A stretch of DNA of 64,000 nucleotides from Nocardioides hwasunensis (GTDB lineage: Bacteria > Actinomycetota > Actinomycetes > Propionibacteriales > Nocardioidaceae): positions 310,001 to 374,000 of the forward strand of contig NZ_JACXYY010000001.1 of NCBI RefSeq assembly GCF_014779665.1. Direction: 5' to 3'. The position numbers and the translations under genes were made by a program. Below the pieces are notes generated by a model. The model was not told the DNA's origin. It worked only from the letters and a program-made list of their open reading frames with translations, and searched no databases. Of the stretch, positions 8,936 to 17,651 are shown piece after piece (positions within the stretch are counted from its first letter, which is position 1; every line of letters begins with the position of its first letter).

Positions 8936-9043
8936 GCTCGCATCTCGGGCGGTGCTCCACCGACCCTCGTGCCGAGGGTGTGAATCCCTCCGCACGCACC
9001 GCCGCGTGGGGGACGCGGGTTCGACCGGCGAGCCGTCGGCCGG

Positions 9044-9049
9044 TAGGTT
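9044..9049 (+). promoter_or_regulatory. Candidate pyrH -10 element
   Basis: TAGGTT lies 36 nt before GTG 9086. This leaves a short 5' leader that contains the GAAGGGA ribosome binding site, unlike the leaderless genes in the window. Confidence 0.4.
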
Positions 9050-9085
9050 TCGTCTGACCCACCCAGCCGTGTGAAGGGATCGTCA

Positions 9086-9802
9086 GTGACGGCCTACGAC
9101 CGTGTCCTCCTCAAGCTCTCGGGTGAAGTGTTCGGCGGGGGAGAGGTGGGGCTCGACCTCGACGTCATCAACGCCCTGGCGGCCGAGGTGGCCGACGTCG
9201 CCAAGGCCGGCGTCCAGATCGCCATCGTCGTCGGCGGTGGCAACTTCTTCCGCGGCGCCGAGCTGCAGCAGCGCGGCATGGAGCGCGCGCGAGCCGACTA
9301 CATGGGCATGCTCGGCACGGTGATGAACTGCCTGGCGCTCCAGGACCTGATCGAGAAGCACGGGGTCGAGACCCGGGTGCAGACCGCGATCACCATGGGA
9401 CAGGTCGCCGAGCCCTACATCCCGCGGCGCGCGATCCGGCACATGGAGAAGGGCCGCGTCGTGATCTTCGGCGCGGGCGCCGGGATGCCGTTCTTCTCGA
9501 CCGACACGGTCGCCGCGCAGCGCGCGCTCGAGACCCGCTGCGAGGTCATCCTCATGGGCAAGCAGGGCGTGGACGGCGTCTACGACTCCGACCCCAAGTC
9601 GAACCCGGCGGCGGTCAAGTTCGACGAGCTGACCTACGACGAGTACCTCGCGCGTGACCTCAAGGTCGCCGACGCCACCGGCATCGCCATGGCCCGTGAC
9701 AACCGGATGGACATGGTCTTCTTCAACCTCTCCACCCCCGGCAACATCGGGCGCGCCGTGCGGGGTGAGAAGATTGGCACGCTGGTGAGCAGCTCGGCCT
9801 GA
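9086..9802 (+). CDS. pyrH: UMP kinase
   Basis: Phosphorylates UMP to UDP in pyrimidine nucleotide synthesis. The 238-aa protein of the amino-acid-kinase fold shows [13 protein letters not shown] at the start, [13 protein letters not shown] for nucleotide binding, and [10 protein letters not shown] and [16 protein letters not shown] further on. GTG 9086 is preferred because GAAGGGA is correctly spaced and homologues start at MTAYxRVLLK; GTG 9071 would add five residues and spoil the spacing. It leads the pyrH-frr-cdsA group. Confidence 0.95.
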   Translation: MTAYDRVLLKLSGEVFGGGEVGLDLDVINALAAEVADVAKAGVQIAIVVGGGNFFRGAELQQRGMERARADYMGMLGTVMNCLALQDLIEKHGVETRVQTAITMGQVAEPYIPRRAIRHMEKGRVVIFGAGAGMPFFSTDTVAAQRALETRCEVILMGKQGVDGVYDSDPKSNPAAVKFDELTYDEYLARDLKVADATGIAMARDNRMDMVFFNLSTPGNIGRAVRGEKIGTLVSSSA

Positions 9803-9851
9803 CCGGGCCGACGACCGCCCCGCACCCGACGTACGACGAGAGAGAGCCACC

Positions 9852-10409
9852 GTGATCAACGACGTCCTGAACGATGCCGACGCCAAGATGGACAAGTCCG
9901 TCGAGGCCACCCGCGAGGAGTTCGCCGCGATCCGCGCCGGCCGCGCCAACCCGGCCATGTTCGCGAAGATCACGGCCGACTACTACGGCACCCAGACCCC
10001 GCTGCAGCAGCTGGCGAGCTTCACCTCCCAGGATGCGCAAACCATCCTGATCGCGCCGTTCGACCTCGGCGCGATGGGCGCGATCGAGCGCTCGATCCGC
10101 GACTCCGACCTCGGGGTGAACCCCTCCAACGACGGCCGTGTGCTGCGCTGCGTCTTCCCGGCCCTGACCGAGGAGCGGCGCAAGGAGTACATCAAGCTCG
10201 CCAAGGGCAAGGCCGAGGACGGTCGCGTCTCGGTGCGCAACGTGCGCCGCACCGCCAAGCAGGCCCTCGAGAAGCTCGAGAAGGACGGCGAGGTCGGCAA
10301 GGACGACGTCACGGGCGCCGAGAAGCGGCTCGACGCATCCACCAAGAGCCACACCGACAAGATCGACGAGCTGCTCAAGCACAAGGAAGCCGAGCTGCTC
10401 GAGGTCTGA
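9852..10409 (+). CDS. frr: Ribosome recycling factor
   Basis: Splits the post-termination ribosome together with EF-G. At 185 aa it has normal family length, with the N-terminal segment KMDKSVEATREEFAAIRAGRANP and the C-terminal helix pair ending KHKEAELLEV. It starts at GTG 9852 with AGAGAGAG upstream. It follows pyrH by 49 nt and precedes cdsA by 11 nt, the conserved bacterial order. Confidence 0.96.
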   Translation: MINDVLNDADAKMDKSVEATREEFAAIRAGRANPAMFAKITADYYGTQTPLQQLASFTSQDAQTILIAPFDLGAMGAIERSIRDSDLGVNPSNDGRVLRCVFPALTEERRKEYIKLAKGKAEDGRVSVRNVRRTAKQALEKLEKDGEVGKDDVTGAEKRLDASTKSHTDKIDELLKHKEAELLEV

Positions 10410-10420
10410 GCGCTGCCCCC

Positions 10421-11317
10421 ATGACGACATCCGAACCGCCGGCGCCCGATCCCACGACCGCGCCGCCGAAGGACCACGGTCGGGCCGGACGTGACCTGCC
10501 TGCTGCCATCGGGTCGGCGGTCGTGCTCATCGGCGCGATCCTGCTGTCGCTCTTCTTCTGGAAGACCGCGTTCATGGTCATCGTCGTGGCGGCGGTGGTC
10601 GTGGCGATCTGGGAGCTGCACAAGGGCCTGGGCGCCAAGGACATCGACATCCCCGAGCAGCCGCTCATGCTCGGAGGGGCCGTCATGGTGGTCGTCGCCT
10701 ACTTCTGGGGCGCGCCCGCCCTGGTCACCGCCACCGCCGTCACCGCGCTGGTGATCATGCTCTGGCTGCTGCGCCGGGGGGTCGACGGCTACGTCAAGAA
10801 CGCGACCGCGGCGGTCTTCACCCTCGTGTACGTCCCCTTCCTCGGGTCGTTCGTCGCGCTGCTGCTCGGCGAGGGAGGAACCAGCCCCGCCCTCGGCTTC
10901 GACCTGGACGACCTGGGCGTGCGGGGCATCATCACCTTCATCGCCATCACGGTCGCCTCCGACACCGGGGGCTACGTCGCCGGTGTCCTCTTCGGCAAGC
11001 ACCCGATGGCCCCGGTCATCTCGCCGAAGAAGTCGTGGGAGGGATTCGCGGGCTCGGCCGTCGCCTGCGTCGCGGTGGGGGTGTGGCTGGTGACCGCGTT
11101 CCTCGGCGGCGACTGGTGGGTCGGCCTGCTGCTCGGCCTCATCACGGCGGCGATGGCCACGCTCGGCGACCTCTGCGAGTCGGTCATCAAGCGCGACCTC
11201 GGCATCAAGGACATGAGCCAGGTGATCCCGGGCCACGGCGGCCTGATGGACCGGCTCGACTCGCTGCTCGCCACCATCGCGCCCATCTGGCTGATCCTCC
11301 ACTACCTGGTCTACTGA
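10421..11317 (+). CDS. cdsA: Phosphatidate cytidylyltransferase (CDP-diglyceride synthase)
   Basis: Integral membrane enzyme that makes CDP-diacylglycerol from phosphatidate and CTP, the precursor of phosphatidylinositol, phosphatidylglycerol and cardiolipin. The 298-aa protein has a polar Pro-rich N-terminus (1-30) and about eight hydrophobic segments. The signature is SPKKSWEGFAGSAV, then GDLCESVIKRDLGIKDMSQVIPGHGGLMDRLDSLL near the C-terminus, with the conserved acidic residues. Probably cotranscribed with frr and the following SDR gene. Confidence 0.94.
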   Translation: MTTSEPPAPDPTTAPPKDHGRAGRDLPAAIGSAVVLIGAILLSLFFWKTAFMVIVVAAVVVAIWELHKGLGAKDIDIPEQPLMLGGAVMVVVAYFWGAPALVTATAVTALVIMLWLLRRGVDGYVKNATAAVFTLVYVPFLGSFVALLLGEGGTSPALGFDLDDLGVRGIITFIAITVASDTGGYVAGVLFGKHPMAPVISPKKSWEGFAGSAVACVAVGVWLVTAFLGGDWWVGLLLGLITAAMATLGDLCESVIKRDLGIKDMSQVIPGHGGLMDRLDSLLATIAPIWLILHYLVY

Positions 11318-11327
11318 GCGCCTCGCG

Positions 11328-12110
11328 ATGCGTCTGCTCGTCACGGGTGGTCGGACCGGCTACCTCGGTCGTCATGTCGTCCGGGTGGCCGCGGCCGCGC
11401 GCCACGACGTGCTGGCGGTCGGGTCTGCGGACGCCGACGTACGCGACCGCGCGGCGGTGGACGCCCTGGTCGAGCGGCTCCGCCCCGACGCGCTCGTGCA
11501 CACGGCCTACGTCCAGGCGGACCCGGAGGTCACCGCGACAGGATCGGCGCACGTCGCCGCGGCGGCGGCGGCCCACGGCGCCCGGATGGTCCTGGTGTCC
11601 AGCGACGTCGTCTTCGGCGGCGCCGACCAGCCGTATCCCGAGACCGCTCCCACCGATCCCGTCTCGCCCTACGGGGAGGCGAAGGTCGTCGCCGAGCGCG
11701 CCGTCCTCGCCGCGTGCCCGGCCGCGGTGGTGGCGCGCACCTCGCTGATCCTCGGCGACAGTGATTCGCCCCACGAGCGCCTGGTCCGCTCGCTCGCAGC
11801 CGGGGCCGACGGCGGCCTGTTCGAGGACGAGCGACGGTGCCCGGTCCACGTGGTCGATCTCGCCGAGGCCCTGGTGGAGCTGGCCGGCAACGACGTCCGC
11901 GGCGTCCTGCACGTCGCGGGCGCCGACGGCATGAGCCGCTACGAGCTCGGCCGCCTGATCGCGCGGCGCGACGGCCTCGATCCCGAGACGCTGCGCCCGA
12001 CCAGCCGCGTCGCGCTCGCCGTCCCGGGTCCCGTCGACGTACGCCTCGACTCGACCCTCGCCGCACAGGTGCTCTCCACGCGCCTGCGCGGTGCGCGGGA
12101 GTTCCTGTGA
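11328..12110 (+). CDS. SDR-family sugar nucleotide reductase-like protein (RmlD-like)
   Basis: NAD(P)-dependent extended short-chain dehydrogenase, 260 aa, most like dTDP-4-dehydrorhamnose reductase. Visible features are the TGGRTGYLGRHVV nucleotide-binding loop (TGxxGxxG modified), the small-residue strand VLVSSDVVFGG, and the catalytic YxxxK in SPYGEAK. The substrate is unknown; no rml partners are nearby. It begins 10 nt after cdsA and so is likely in the same operon. The link to lipid or surface-polysaccharide synthesis is inference from context. Confidence 0.75.
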   Translation: MRLLVTGGRTGYLGRHVVRVAAAARHDVLAVGSADADVRDRAAVDALVERLRPDALVHTAYVQADPEVTATGSAHVAAAAAAHGARMVLVSSDVVFGGADQPYPETAPTDPVSPYGEAKVVAERAVLAACPAAVVARTSLILGDSDSPHERLVRSLAAGADGGLFEDERRCPVHVVDLAEALVELAGNDVRGVLHVAGADGMSRYELGRLIARRDGLDPETLRPTSRVALAVPGPVDVRLDSTLAAQVLSTRLRGAREFL

Positions 12111-12178
12111 CCCTCCGTGCGTGTGCGCGGAAATCCGTGTCACCGCGTGCCTCGCCGCGCGCAGCCGCTCCGAGCACC

Positions 12179-12190
12179 TAGTCTGGAGGC
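12179..12190 (+). promoter_or_regulatory. Leaderless promoter -10
   Basis: TAGTCT (12179-12184) lies 6 nt before GTG 12191. No clear -35 is seen. Confidence 0.5.
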
Positions 12191-12538
12191 GTGGAGACGG
12201 ACGAGGCCCAGCAGGTGGAGCGGCCGGAGAAGCAGCACTTCGAGTGGTGGCACCACAGCCACCCCACCTTCGCCGGCATCACCGGGTTCTTCGCCGGCAT
12301 GCTGTTCGTCACCGCCCTGCCCGGGGCGTTCATCGGAATCCTGCGGCTGCTCTTCAGCTACGAGACCGCCAGCAGCCTCTTCCCGCTCGTGCTGATCGCC
12401 CTCGTGCTGCCGATCACGATGCTGGTCAAGCGCAAGACCCGGCGGTTCGCGCAGTTCATGTTCATCGGCATGGTCGTCACCGCGCTCGCCACGCTCGGCG
12501 TGGCCTCGCTGGTGCTCTACTTCATGGCGGGCACCTGA
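12191..12538 (+). CDS. Small membrane protein of unknown function
   Basis: A 115-aa protein with a charged N-terminus ([20 protein letters not shown]) and three hydrophobic segments at about 27-50, 60-80 and 88-112. The second and third are joined by a basic loop, KRKTRRF. No domain is recognised. The predicted topology is N-terminus inside with three helices. It starts at GTG 12191, 6 nt after a TAGTCT -10, so the mRNA is probably leaderless. It lies between cdsA-SDR and rlmN without overlap, so its role cannot be inferred. Confidence 0.75.
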   Translation: METDEAQQVERPEKQHFEWWHHSHPTFAGITGFFAGMLFVTALPGAFIGILRLLFSYETASSLFPLVLIALVLPITMLVKRKTRRFAQFMFIGMVVTALATLGVASLVLYFMAGT

Positions 12539-12574
12539 CCCGGCGCTGAATCGCCCCGGCAGCGCCCGGGATGG

Positions 12575-12587
12575 GAGACTCGCAGCG
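12575..12587 (+). promoter_or_regulatory. Candidate leaderless promoter -10 of rlmN
   Basis: GAGACT (12575-12580) is 7 nt before ATG 12588. Only the A and final T of the TAnnnT pattern are kept, so this is weaker than the others. Confidence 0.3.
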
Positions 12588-13721
12588 ATGTCCGAGACTG
12601 TTGAGCCCATCAAGACCCTCCCGCTCGTCATGAAGGAGCCGCGGGGGCGCAAGAAGCCGCCCGCGCACCTCGCCGACCTCGACGAGGCGGGCCGCAAGGC
12701 GCTGCTCGAGGACATGGGGCTGCAGGGCTTCCGCGCCAAGCAGCTGTCCATGCACTACTTCGGGCGGCTCGTCGACGACCCGGCCGAGATGACCGACCTC
12801 CCGGCCGCCCAGCGCGACGACCTGGTCGCGGCTCTGCTGCCCGACCTGATGACGCCGCTGCGCACCATGGAGGCCGACAAGGGCACCACCCGCAAGACGC
12901 TCTGGAAGCTCTTCGACGGGGCACTCGTCGAGTCGGTGCTGATGCGCTACCCCGATCGGGCGACCGTCTGTGTCTCCAGCCAGGCCGGCTGCGGCATGGC
13001 CTGCCCGTTCTGCGCCACCGGCATGGGTGGCCTCGAGCGCAACATGTCGACCGCCGAGATCGTCGAGCAGGTCGTCGCCGGCGCGCGCTCGATGGCCCGC
13101 GGCGAGGTCCCCGGCGGCCCGGGACGCGTGTCCAACGTGGTCTTCATGGGCATGGGCGAGCCGCTCGCCAACTACAAGGCCGTCATCGGTGCCGTACGCC
13201 GCCTCACCGATCCCTCGCCGGCCGGCCTCGGGATGAGCGCCCGCGGGATCACCGTCTCCACGGTCGGCCTGGTGCCGCGGATCAACCAGCTCGCCGACGA
13301 GGGCATCCCGGTGACGCTCGCGCTCAGCCTGCACGCGCCTGACGACGAGCTGCGCAACGAGCTGGTCCCGATCAACACCCGCTTCTCGGTCGCCGAGACC
13401 GTCGAGGCCGCGTGGAACTACGCCGCCAAGACCAAGCGTCGCGTCTCCATCGAGTACGCCATGATGCGCGGCATCAACGACCAGGCGCACCGCGCCGACC
13501 TGTTGGCCGACGTCCTCAACTCCTACGGCGACTGGGGGTGGGTGCACGTCAACCTGATCCCGCTGAACCCGATCGAGGGCTCGAAGTGGACCGCCTCCGA
13601 CCCGGCCGACGAGCGCGAGTTCGTCCGTCGGCTCGAGGCCAAGGGCATCCCGACCACGGTCCGCGACACCCGCGGCCGTGAGATCGACGGCGCCTGCGGT
13701 CAGCTCGCCGCCAAGGAGTAG
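12588..13721 (+). CDS. rlmN: Dual-specificity 23S rRNA/tRNA adenine C2-methyltransferase RlmN
   Basis: Radical-SAM enzyme that methylates A2503 of 23S rRNA and A37 of some tRNAs. The 377-aa protein has the radical-SAM cluster C135, C139, C142 in CGMACPFC, the RlmN hallmark [10 protein letters not shown], and [15 protein letters not shown] conserved Cys near the C-terminus lies in [12 protein letters not shown]. Two nucleotides separate its stop from the DinB gene, so the two are probably cotranscribed. Confidence 0.95.
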   Translation: MSETVEPIKTLPLVMKEPRGRKKPPAHLADLDEAGRKALLEDMGLQGFRAKQLSMHYFGRLVDDPAEMTDLPAAQRDDLVAALLPDLMTPLRTMEADKGTTRKTLWKLFDGALVESVLMRYPDRATVCVSSQAGCGMACPFCATGMGGLERNMSTAEIVEQVVAGARSMARGEVPGGPGRVSNVVFMGMGEPLANYKAVIGAVRRLTDPSPAGLGMSARGITVSTVGLVPRINQLADEGIPVTLALSLHAPDDELRNELVPINTRFSVAETVEAAWNYAAKTKRRVSIEYAMMRGINDQAHRADLLADVLNSYGDWGWVHVNLIPLNPIEGSKWTASDPADEREFVRRLEAKGIPTTVRDTRGREIDGACGQLAAKE

Positions 13722-13723
13722 CC

Positions 13724-14206
13724 GTGGCCGAGACGTGGACCGCCGACCTGCGCGGCCGGATCGACGAGCTCATCGAGGAGTACCGCACGGCACTGCGGGC
13801 GAGTCTCGACGGCCTCACCGAGGAGCAGGCGCGCGCCCGGCTCGTGCCCTCGAAGACCACCCTGCTCGGACTGCTGAAGCACGTGACCTACGTCGAGGGT
13901 GTCTGGTTCGACCAGGCCGTCAGCGCTCGCTCGACGAAGGAGATCGGCATCGCGAGCAGTCCCGACCGCTCGTTCACGCTGACGAAGGCCGACACCATCG
14001 AGTCGGTCCTGGCCGCGCACGCGGAGCGGTGCGAGCGCTCCCGACGGACGATGGCCGACCTCTCGCTCGCCGACACGGTGACCGGCCGCGGGGAGCGGGC
14101 GGTGTGGGCGCTCCAGCTCCAGGTGCTGCGCGAGCTGGCCCACCACGCGGGGCATGCCGACATCCTGCGCGAACAGCTGCTGGCAGGCGCCGACCCCGCT
14201 CCCTGA
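13724..14206 (+). CDS. DinB-family (DUF664) protein
   Basis: A 160-aa four-helix-bundle protein of the DinB/DUF664 group, whose members include mycothiol- and bacillithiol-dependent enzymes. Putative metal ligands are H in LLKHVTYVEGVWF and the HHAGHADILREQLL segment at about residues 141-154. Actinobacteria make mycothiol, so a mycothiol-linked transfer or detoxification role is possible, but no substrate can be inferred. It starts at GTG 13724, 2 nt after the rlmN stop. Confidence 0.82.
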   Translation: MAETWTADLRGRIDELIEEYRTALRASLDGLTEEQARARLVPSKTTLLGLLKHVTYVEGVWFDQAVSARSTKEIGIASSPDRSFTLTKADTIESVLAAHAERCERSRRTMADLSLADTVTGRGERAVWALQLQVLRELAHHAGHADILREQLLAGADPAP

Positions 14207-14267
14207 GCGTCGGTGAGCGTTCACGTGTCCTTTGCGTGGAGCGGTGCGTCCGTTGCGGCACGCTTCC

Positions 14268-14280
14268 TAGCGTCCGTGCC
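14268..14280 (+). promoter_or_regulatory. Leaderless promoter -10 of the glycosyltransferase gene
   Basis: TAGCGT (14268-14273) lies 7 nt before ATG 14281. The same hexamer and spacing precede the S8 protease gene at 30139. Confidence 0.45.
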
Positions 14281-15495
14281 ATGGACCTGCTCGAGAGGCG
14301 GCGTCGCAGCCGCACCGTCCCGGCACCCCTCCTCACCCTCCCGCTGACCCGTGCCGCCGGCGCCCGCCGGCTCCGCGTCCTCGTCGTCACCGAGTCCTTC
14401 CTGCCCCAGGTCAACGGCGTCACCAACTCCGTGCGCCGGGTGCTCGAGCACCTCGCCGCCGAGGGTCACGAGGCCGAGCTCGTCGCACCGACCGGCCCGG
14501 CGACGTACGCCGGCTTTCCCGTCACCCACGCCCGCGGCGCGAACCTGCCGTTCTACGCCGAGTTCCGCATCGGCCTGGAGACCCGCCGTCGGCTGCGCGC
14601 CGGGATGGAGCGCTTCGGTCCCGATGTCGTGCACATCGCCTCGCCCGCGACGCTGGGCTACCAGGCCGCGAGGGCGGCGCGGTCGCTCGGCATCCCGACC
14701 GTCGCGATCTACCAGACCGACCTCGTCGGCTTCGCGGACCGGTACGCCATTCCCGGCGGCGCCCGCGCCATGGAGGGCCTGACCCGCCGGATCCACCTCG
14801 GCGTGGACCGCACCCTCGCCCCCTCGAGCGCCAGCATCGACCAGCTCGGTCGCCTCGGCATCGATGCCGTCGCCCGGTGGCCGCGCGGCGTGGACCAGGT
14901 CCTCTTCGAGCCGGCCAAGCGGGACGAGGCCTTCCACGCCGAGCTCGCCCCGAACGGCGAGCTGCTCGTCGGGTACGTCGGCCGGCTCGCGCCCGAGAAG
15001 GAGCTCGAGCTGCTCGCCCACGTCGACCGGCTCCCGGGTGTGCGCCTGGTGCTGGTCGGCGGCGGCCCGGAGGAGGAGCGGCTCAGGGCGCTGCTGCCCG
15101 GCGCGGCCTTCCTCGGCCTGCTGCACGGCGACGAGCTCGCCCGCGCGTACGCGACGCTGGACGTCTTCGTGCACACGGGACGCCACGAGACCTACTGCCA
15201 GTCCGCCCAGGAGGCGCTCGCGAGCGGTGTGCCGGTCGTGGCGCCCCGCGCAGGTGGGCCGATCGACGTCGTCGACGACACCGTCGCGGGCTACCTCTAC
15301 GAGCCCGGGGACGCCGAGGAGCTCGTGGCCCACGTCGAGCGCCTCGTCACCCAGCCGGTGCTGCGACGGAGGATGTCGATCGCGGCACGCGCCAGCGTGC
15401 GCGACCGCACCTGGCAGGCCGTCAACGAGCTGCTCGTCGAGCACTACCGCGACGTCAGCGCGCCGCCGTCCGTCAGCCGCCGACGCGCGAGCTGA
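14281..15495 (+). CDS. GT4-family glycosyltransferase, MgtA/PimB-like mannosyltransferase
   Basis: GT-B fold enzyme of 404 aa, most like the GDP-mannose-dependent alpha-mannosyltransferases MgtA and PimB that build glycolipids in actinobacteria. The acceptor domain begins RVLVVTESFLPQVNGVTNSV. The C-terminal donor domain has GYVGRLAPEKELELL and the GT4 E-x7-E region in HETYCQSAQEALASGVPVVA, then GGPIDVV. ATG 14281 gives the normal start; the longer open frame upstream runs through rlmN and DinB in another frame. Its last 23 bases overlap the convergent LOG-family gene. Confidence 0.87.
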   Translation: MDLLERRRRSRTVPAPLLTLPLTRAAGARRLRVLVVTESFLPQVNGVTNSVRRVLEHLAAEGHEAELVAPTGPATYAGFPVTHARGANLPFYAEFRIGLETRRRLRAGMERFGPDVVHIASPATLGYQAARAARSLGIPTVAIYQTDLVGFADRYAIPGGARAMEGLTRRIHLGVDRTLAPSSASIDQLGRLGIDAVARWPRGVDQVLFEPAKRDEAFHAELAPNGELLVGYVGRLAPEKELELLAHVDRLPGVRLVLVGGGPEEERLRALLPGAAFLGLLHGDELARAYATLDVFVHTGRHETYCQSAQEALASGVPVVAPRAGGPIDVVDDTVAGYLYEPGDAEELVAHVERLVTQPVLRRRMSIAARASVRDRTWQAVNELLVEHYRDVSAPPSVSRRRAS

Positions 15496-16564
15496 GCGCC
15501 CCGACCATCTCGACCGCCTCGTCGACCGTGTCGACGAGGTGCACGGAGGGCTCCATCGCGCGACCGCGGGCGAGGGCCTGCAGGAGCGGCCACGCCGGGA
15601 GCTCCTCGGTCCAGTGGTGACGGCCGACCAGCACCATCGGCGCGACGGCCGACTCGTCGGCGTAGTAGTTCTCACAGGCGTCCTGGAAGATCTCCTGCAC
15701 GGTGCCGCCGGCGCCAGGCAGGAAGACGATCCCAGCGTTGCAGACCTCCAGCAGCACGGCCTCGCGCGGCGCGTTGCGGAAGAACTTCGCGATGGCGGTC
15801 GCGAACGGGTTCGGCGGCTCGTGTCCGTAGTGCCACGTCGGGATGCCCAGCGACTCCCGGCCACCGGCAGTCGTCTCGACCACGTCGAACGCCGCTCGCA
15901 CCCACGCGCCGATGTCGGGTCGGAACGACGGCACCCGGGCGAGGACGTCCAGTGCGGCCTCGAGGTCGTCGGGGACGAACGCCCCCAGGTTGGCCGCCTC
16001 CATCGCGCCCGGGCCGCCACCCGTGGCGACGGTCAGCCGGGAGCCCAGCGTGTGTCCGAGCCGGGCAGCATCGGCGTACGCCCGGCTCCCGCGCTCGACC
16101 GCGTGCCCGCCCATCACGCCCACGACGTCGCGGCCGGCGACCCAGGCGGCCAGCGCGTCGTCGACGTGGTGGTCGTGCAGCGCTCGCGCCAACGTGTCCT
16201 CGGACCGGGTGCCGCTGCGTGACCACGCGTAGGCGCGGGCATCGAGGGTGTCGGGGTAGTCGGGAGCGTCGTAGAGGTCGGTGGGGGAGTAGAGCGAGGA
16301 CCGGTAGGGGTCGACCGGGATGCCGGGGATCTGCGGCAGCACCACCCCGCCCGCACGGCGTACGGCGTCGTCGTCACCGTCGGCGAACTCGCACCCGAGG
16401 AACAGCGACTGCGCCAGCGAGCACCGCAACAGGTCCGGGCCCCGCGCGGTCAGGTCCAGCCCGACCACGCGCCACCCCGCGAGGGAGCGCGCGCCGGCGG
16501 CGAGGCGGCGGTCGAGGTCGGCGAGCGTCGTGACGTCGAGGACACGTCCCTGGGAGTGCAGCAC
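15473..16564 (-). CDS. LOG-family protein (nucleotide monophosphate phosphoribohydrolase-like)
   Basis: A 363-aa protein whose C-terminal two thirds is a LOG (lysine-decarboxylase-like) Rossmann domain, with GGGPGAMEAANLGAF and the PGAGGTVQEIF signature that binds the nucleotide phosphate. The family cleaves the N-glycosidic bond of nucleoside 5'-monophosphates; the longer N-terminal region (about 1-150) recalls the PpnN type rather than small cytokinin-activating LOG proteins. The substrate is unknown. The start is GTG 16564, 6 nt after TAGGTT, so the mRNA is probably leaderless. Its 3' end overlaps the glycosyltransferase gene tail to tail. Confidence 0.85.
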   Translation of the reverse strand: MLHSQGRVLDVTTLADLDRRLAAGARSLAGWRVVGLDLTARGPDLLRCSLAQSLFLGCEFADGDDDAVRRAGGVVLPQIPGIPVDPYRSSLYSPTDLYDAPDYPDTLDARAYAWSRSGTRSEDTLARALHDHHVDDALAAWVAGRDVVGVMGGHAVERGSRAYADAARLGHTLGSRLTVATGGGPGAMEAANLGAFVPDDLEAALDVLARVPSFRPDIGAWVRAAFDVVETTAGGRESLGIPTWHYGHEPPNPFATAIAKFFRNAPREAVLLEVCNAGIVFLPGAGGTVQEIFQDACENYYADESAVAPMVLVGRHHWTEELPAWPLLQALARGRAMEPSVHLVDTVDEAVEMVGALSSRVGG

Positions 16565-16576
16565 GAGCCCAACCTA
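16565..16576 (-). promoter_or_regulatory. Leaderless promoter -10 of the LOG gene
   Basis: On the minus strand TAGGTT (16576-16571) is followed by 6 nt and GTG 16564. There is no Shine-Dalgarno sequence. Confidence 0.5.
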
Positions 16577-16585
16577 GGTGGCCGA

Positions 16586-17491
16586 TCAGAAGGCGTGCGC
16601 CATCAGCTCGCCGAACAGGTCGTGCTCGTCGACCTCGAGCCCGCGCGAGCGGAACCAGGCGCACATGTTGGCGCAGTCGCGCAGCAGGAAGTCCATGCCG
16701 CGGGGGTTGCCGACCAGGTCGACCACCTGCGGCAGGTCGATGACGACCAGCCGGTCGCCCGCGGCGAGGGTGTTGTAGGGCGAGAGGTCACCGTGCACGA
16801 GCCCGGCCTGGACGAGGGTCGCGAGTGCGTCGCGCAGCTGCTCGTAGTAGCCCTCGACCACCTCCCGCTCGGGGCGGACCTGCGCCACACGCGGTGCGGT
16901 CTCGATGACACCGTCGACGTCGACGGTGATCCACTCCATGAGGATCTCGGTCCCGTCGATCTGGACCGGGTAGGGGACGGGCAGTCCGAGCTCCCAGCAG
17001 CGGCGCAGGGCGTTCCACTCCGAGATCGCCCACTCCCCGGCCGCGACCTGCTTGCCCCACGTCGACTTGCGCTTGAGCGCGCGCTCGTCGCGGGAGCGCT
17101 TCATCGAGCGTCCCTCGGTGTAGGCGGCCGCGCGGTGGAAGGTGCGGTGATCGGTGTCGCGATAGCGCTTGGCGGCCATCACGACGTCGGACCCGGACAC
17201 GTGCGGGTCCTCGCGCTCGAGCAGGAAGACGTTGGCCTCCTTGCCGGTCTTGAGGATGCCGAGGTCGGTGTCGATGGCGCCGCTGGAGGTCACGACCCAG
17301 TCGGGGCGCGGCTCGGGGCCCTTCATCAGGGCCTCGAGGTCCTCCCAGCGGGACCATCGTCGACCCTCGCCGAGCTCGTCGGCGTAGGTGTCGTAGGAGA
17401 AGACGAACGACTCGTCGATGCCCTCGGTGGGCGAACGGTCGTCAGGCCGGAGGAAGTCCTCCGGGAACTGGTGGTGCGGGGTGTGCGACAC
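16586..17491 (-). CDS. RIO-type serine/threonine protein kinase
   Basis: A 301-aa atypical kinase of the RIO1 type. Visible motifs are the nucleotide-loop-like GKEANVFL (83-90), invariant lysine K108 in MAAKRYR, the catalytic loop LVHGDLSPYN (D235, N240), and the metal-binding IDLPQ (D252), which replaces DFG as in RIO kinases. Eukaryotic and archaeal RIO1 act in ribosome maturation; the bacterial role is not established. GTG 17491 has CGGAG 5 nt upstream and starts the conserved-looking part; an in-frame extension to 17632 looks non-coding. An overlapping upstream ORF and a leader hairpin suggest translational control. Confidence 0.88.
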   Translation of the reverse strand: MSHTPHHQFPEDFLRPDDRSPTEGIDESFVFSYDTYADELGEGRRWSRWEDLEALMKGPEPRPDWVVTSSGAIDTDLGILKTGKEANVFLLEREDPHVSGSDVVMAAKRYRDTDHRTFHRAAAYTEGRSMKRSRDERALKRKSTWGKQVAAGEWAISEWNALRRCWELGLPVPYPVQIDGTEILMEWITVDVDGVIETAPRVAQVRPEREVVEGYYEQLRDALATLVQAGLVHGDLSPYNTLAAGDRLVVIDLPQVVDLVGNPRGMDFLLRDCANMCAWFRSRGLEVDEHDLFGELMAHAF

Positions 17492-17549
17492 GGTGACTCC
17501 GGTGGTGTGAAAGGTGGTCGGCGGGCAGGCCGAGGACAGTGATGGACAT
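17442..17549 (-). CDS. Upstream ORF overlapping the RIO kinase start (35 aa)
   Basis: ATG 17549 follows a strong GAGAGGAG ribosome binding site by about 7 nt. It encodes 35 residues (MSITVLGLPADHLSHHRSHR and on, His- and Pro-rich) before TGA. It is out of frame with the kinase and overlaps its first 50 nt. It could be a regulatory leader peptide that couples or limits kinase translation. No homologue is known to me. Confidence 0.4.
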   Translation of the reverse strand: MSITVLGLPADHLSHHRSHRVAHPAPPVPGGLPPA

Positions 17550-17571
17550 GTCACGGCTCCTCTCACGTCAC

Positions 17572-17614
17572 GGGCGGCGCGTCTCGCCGCCCGGGGAGTA
17601 CGCCGGTCAGTCTG
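17572..17614 (-). promoter_or_regulatory. RIO kinase promoter and leader hairpin
   Basis: On the minus strand a CAGACT -10 candidate (17614-17609) is followed by a hairpin, GGGCGGC with GCCGCCC (17586-17592 with 17572-17578), and then the ribosome binding site of the upstream ORF. The order promoter, hairpin, upstream ORF, kinase recalls an attenuation leader. Confidence 0.35.
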
Positions 17615-17651
17615 GGGCACCTGGGCGCGCACCGCATCCGATTTTGTCCGC

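Larger units (their letters stand above)
8772..9085 (+). other. 314-nt gap with terminator and structured pyrH upstream region
   Basis: Contains the tsf terminator (8906-8935), then a second folded element: GGCGGTGC (8948-8955) pairs with GCACCGCC (8996-9003) and encloses a hairpin ACCCTCG (8963-8969) with CGAGGGT (8973-8979). A TAGGTT -10 candidate for pyrH lies at 9044-9049. No protein gene is seen. A GTTCGA string near 9020 is not part of a tRNA cloverleaf. Confidence 0.5.

Noticed and set aside
9010..9030. A GGGTTCGACC string that resembles a tRNA T-loop
   Set aside because: The flanking bases do not form a T-stem, and no anticodon or acceptor stem can be drawn.
16556..17542. A 328-codon plus-strand open frame opposite the RIO kinase
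   Set aside because: It is antisense to a gene with complete kinase motifs, and its composition is typical of GC-driven shadow frames.
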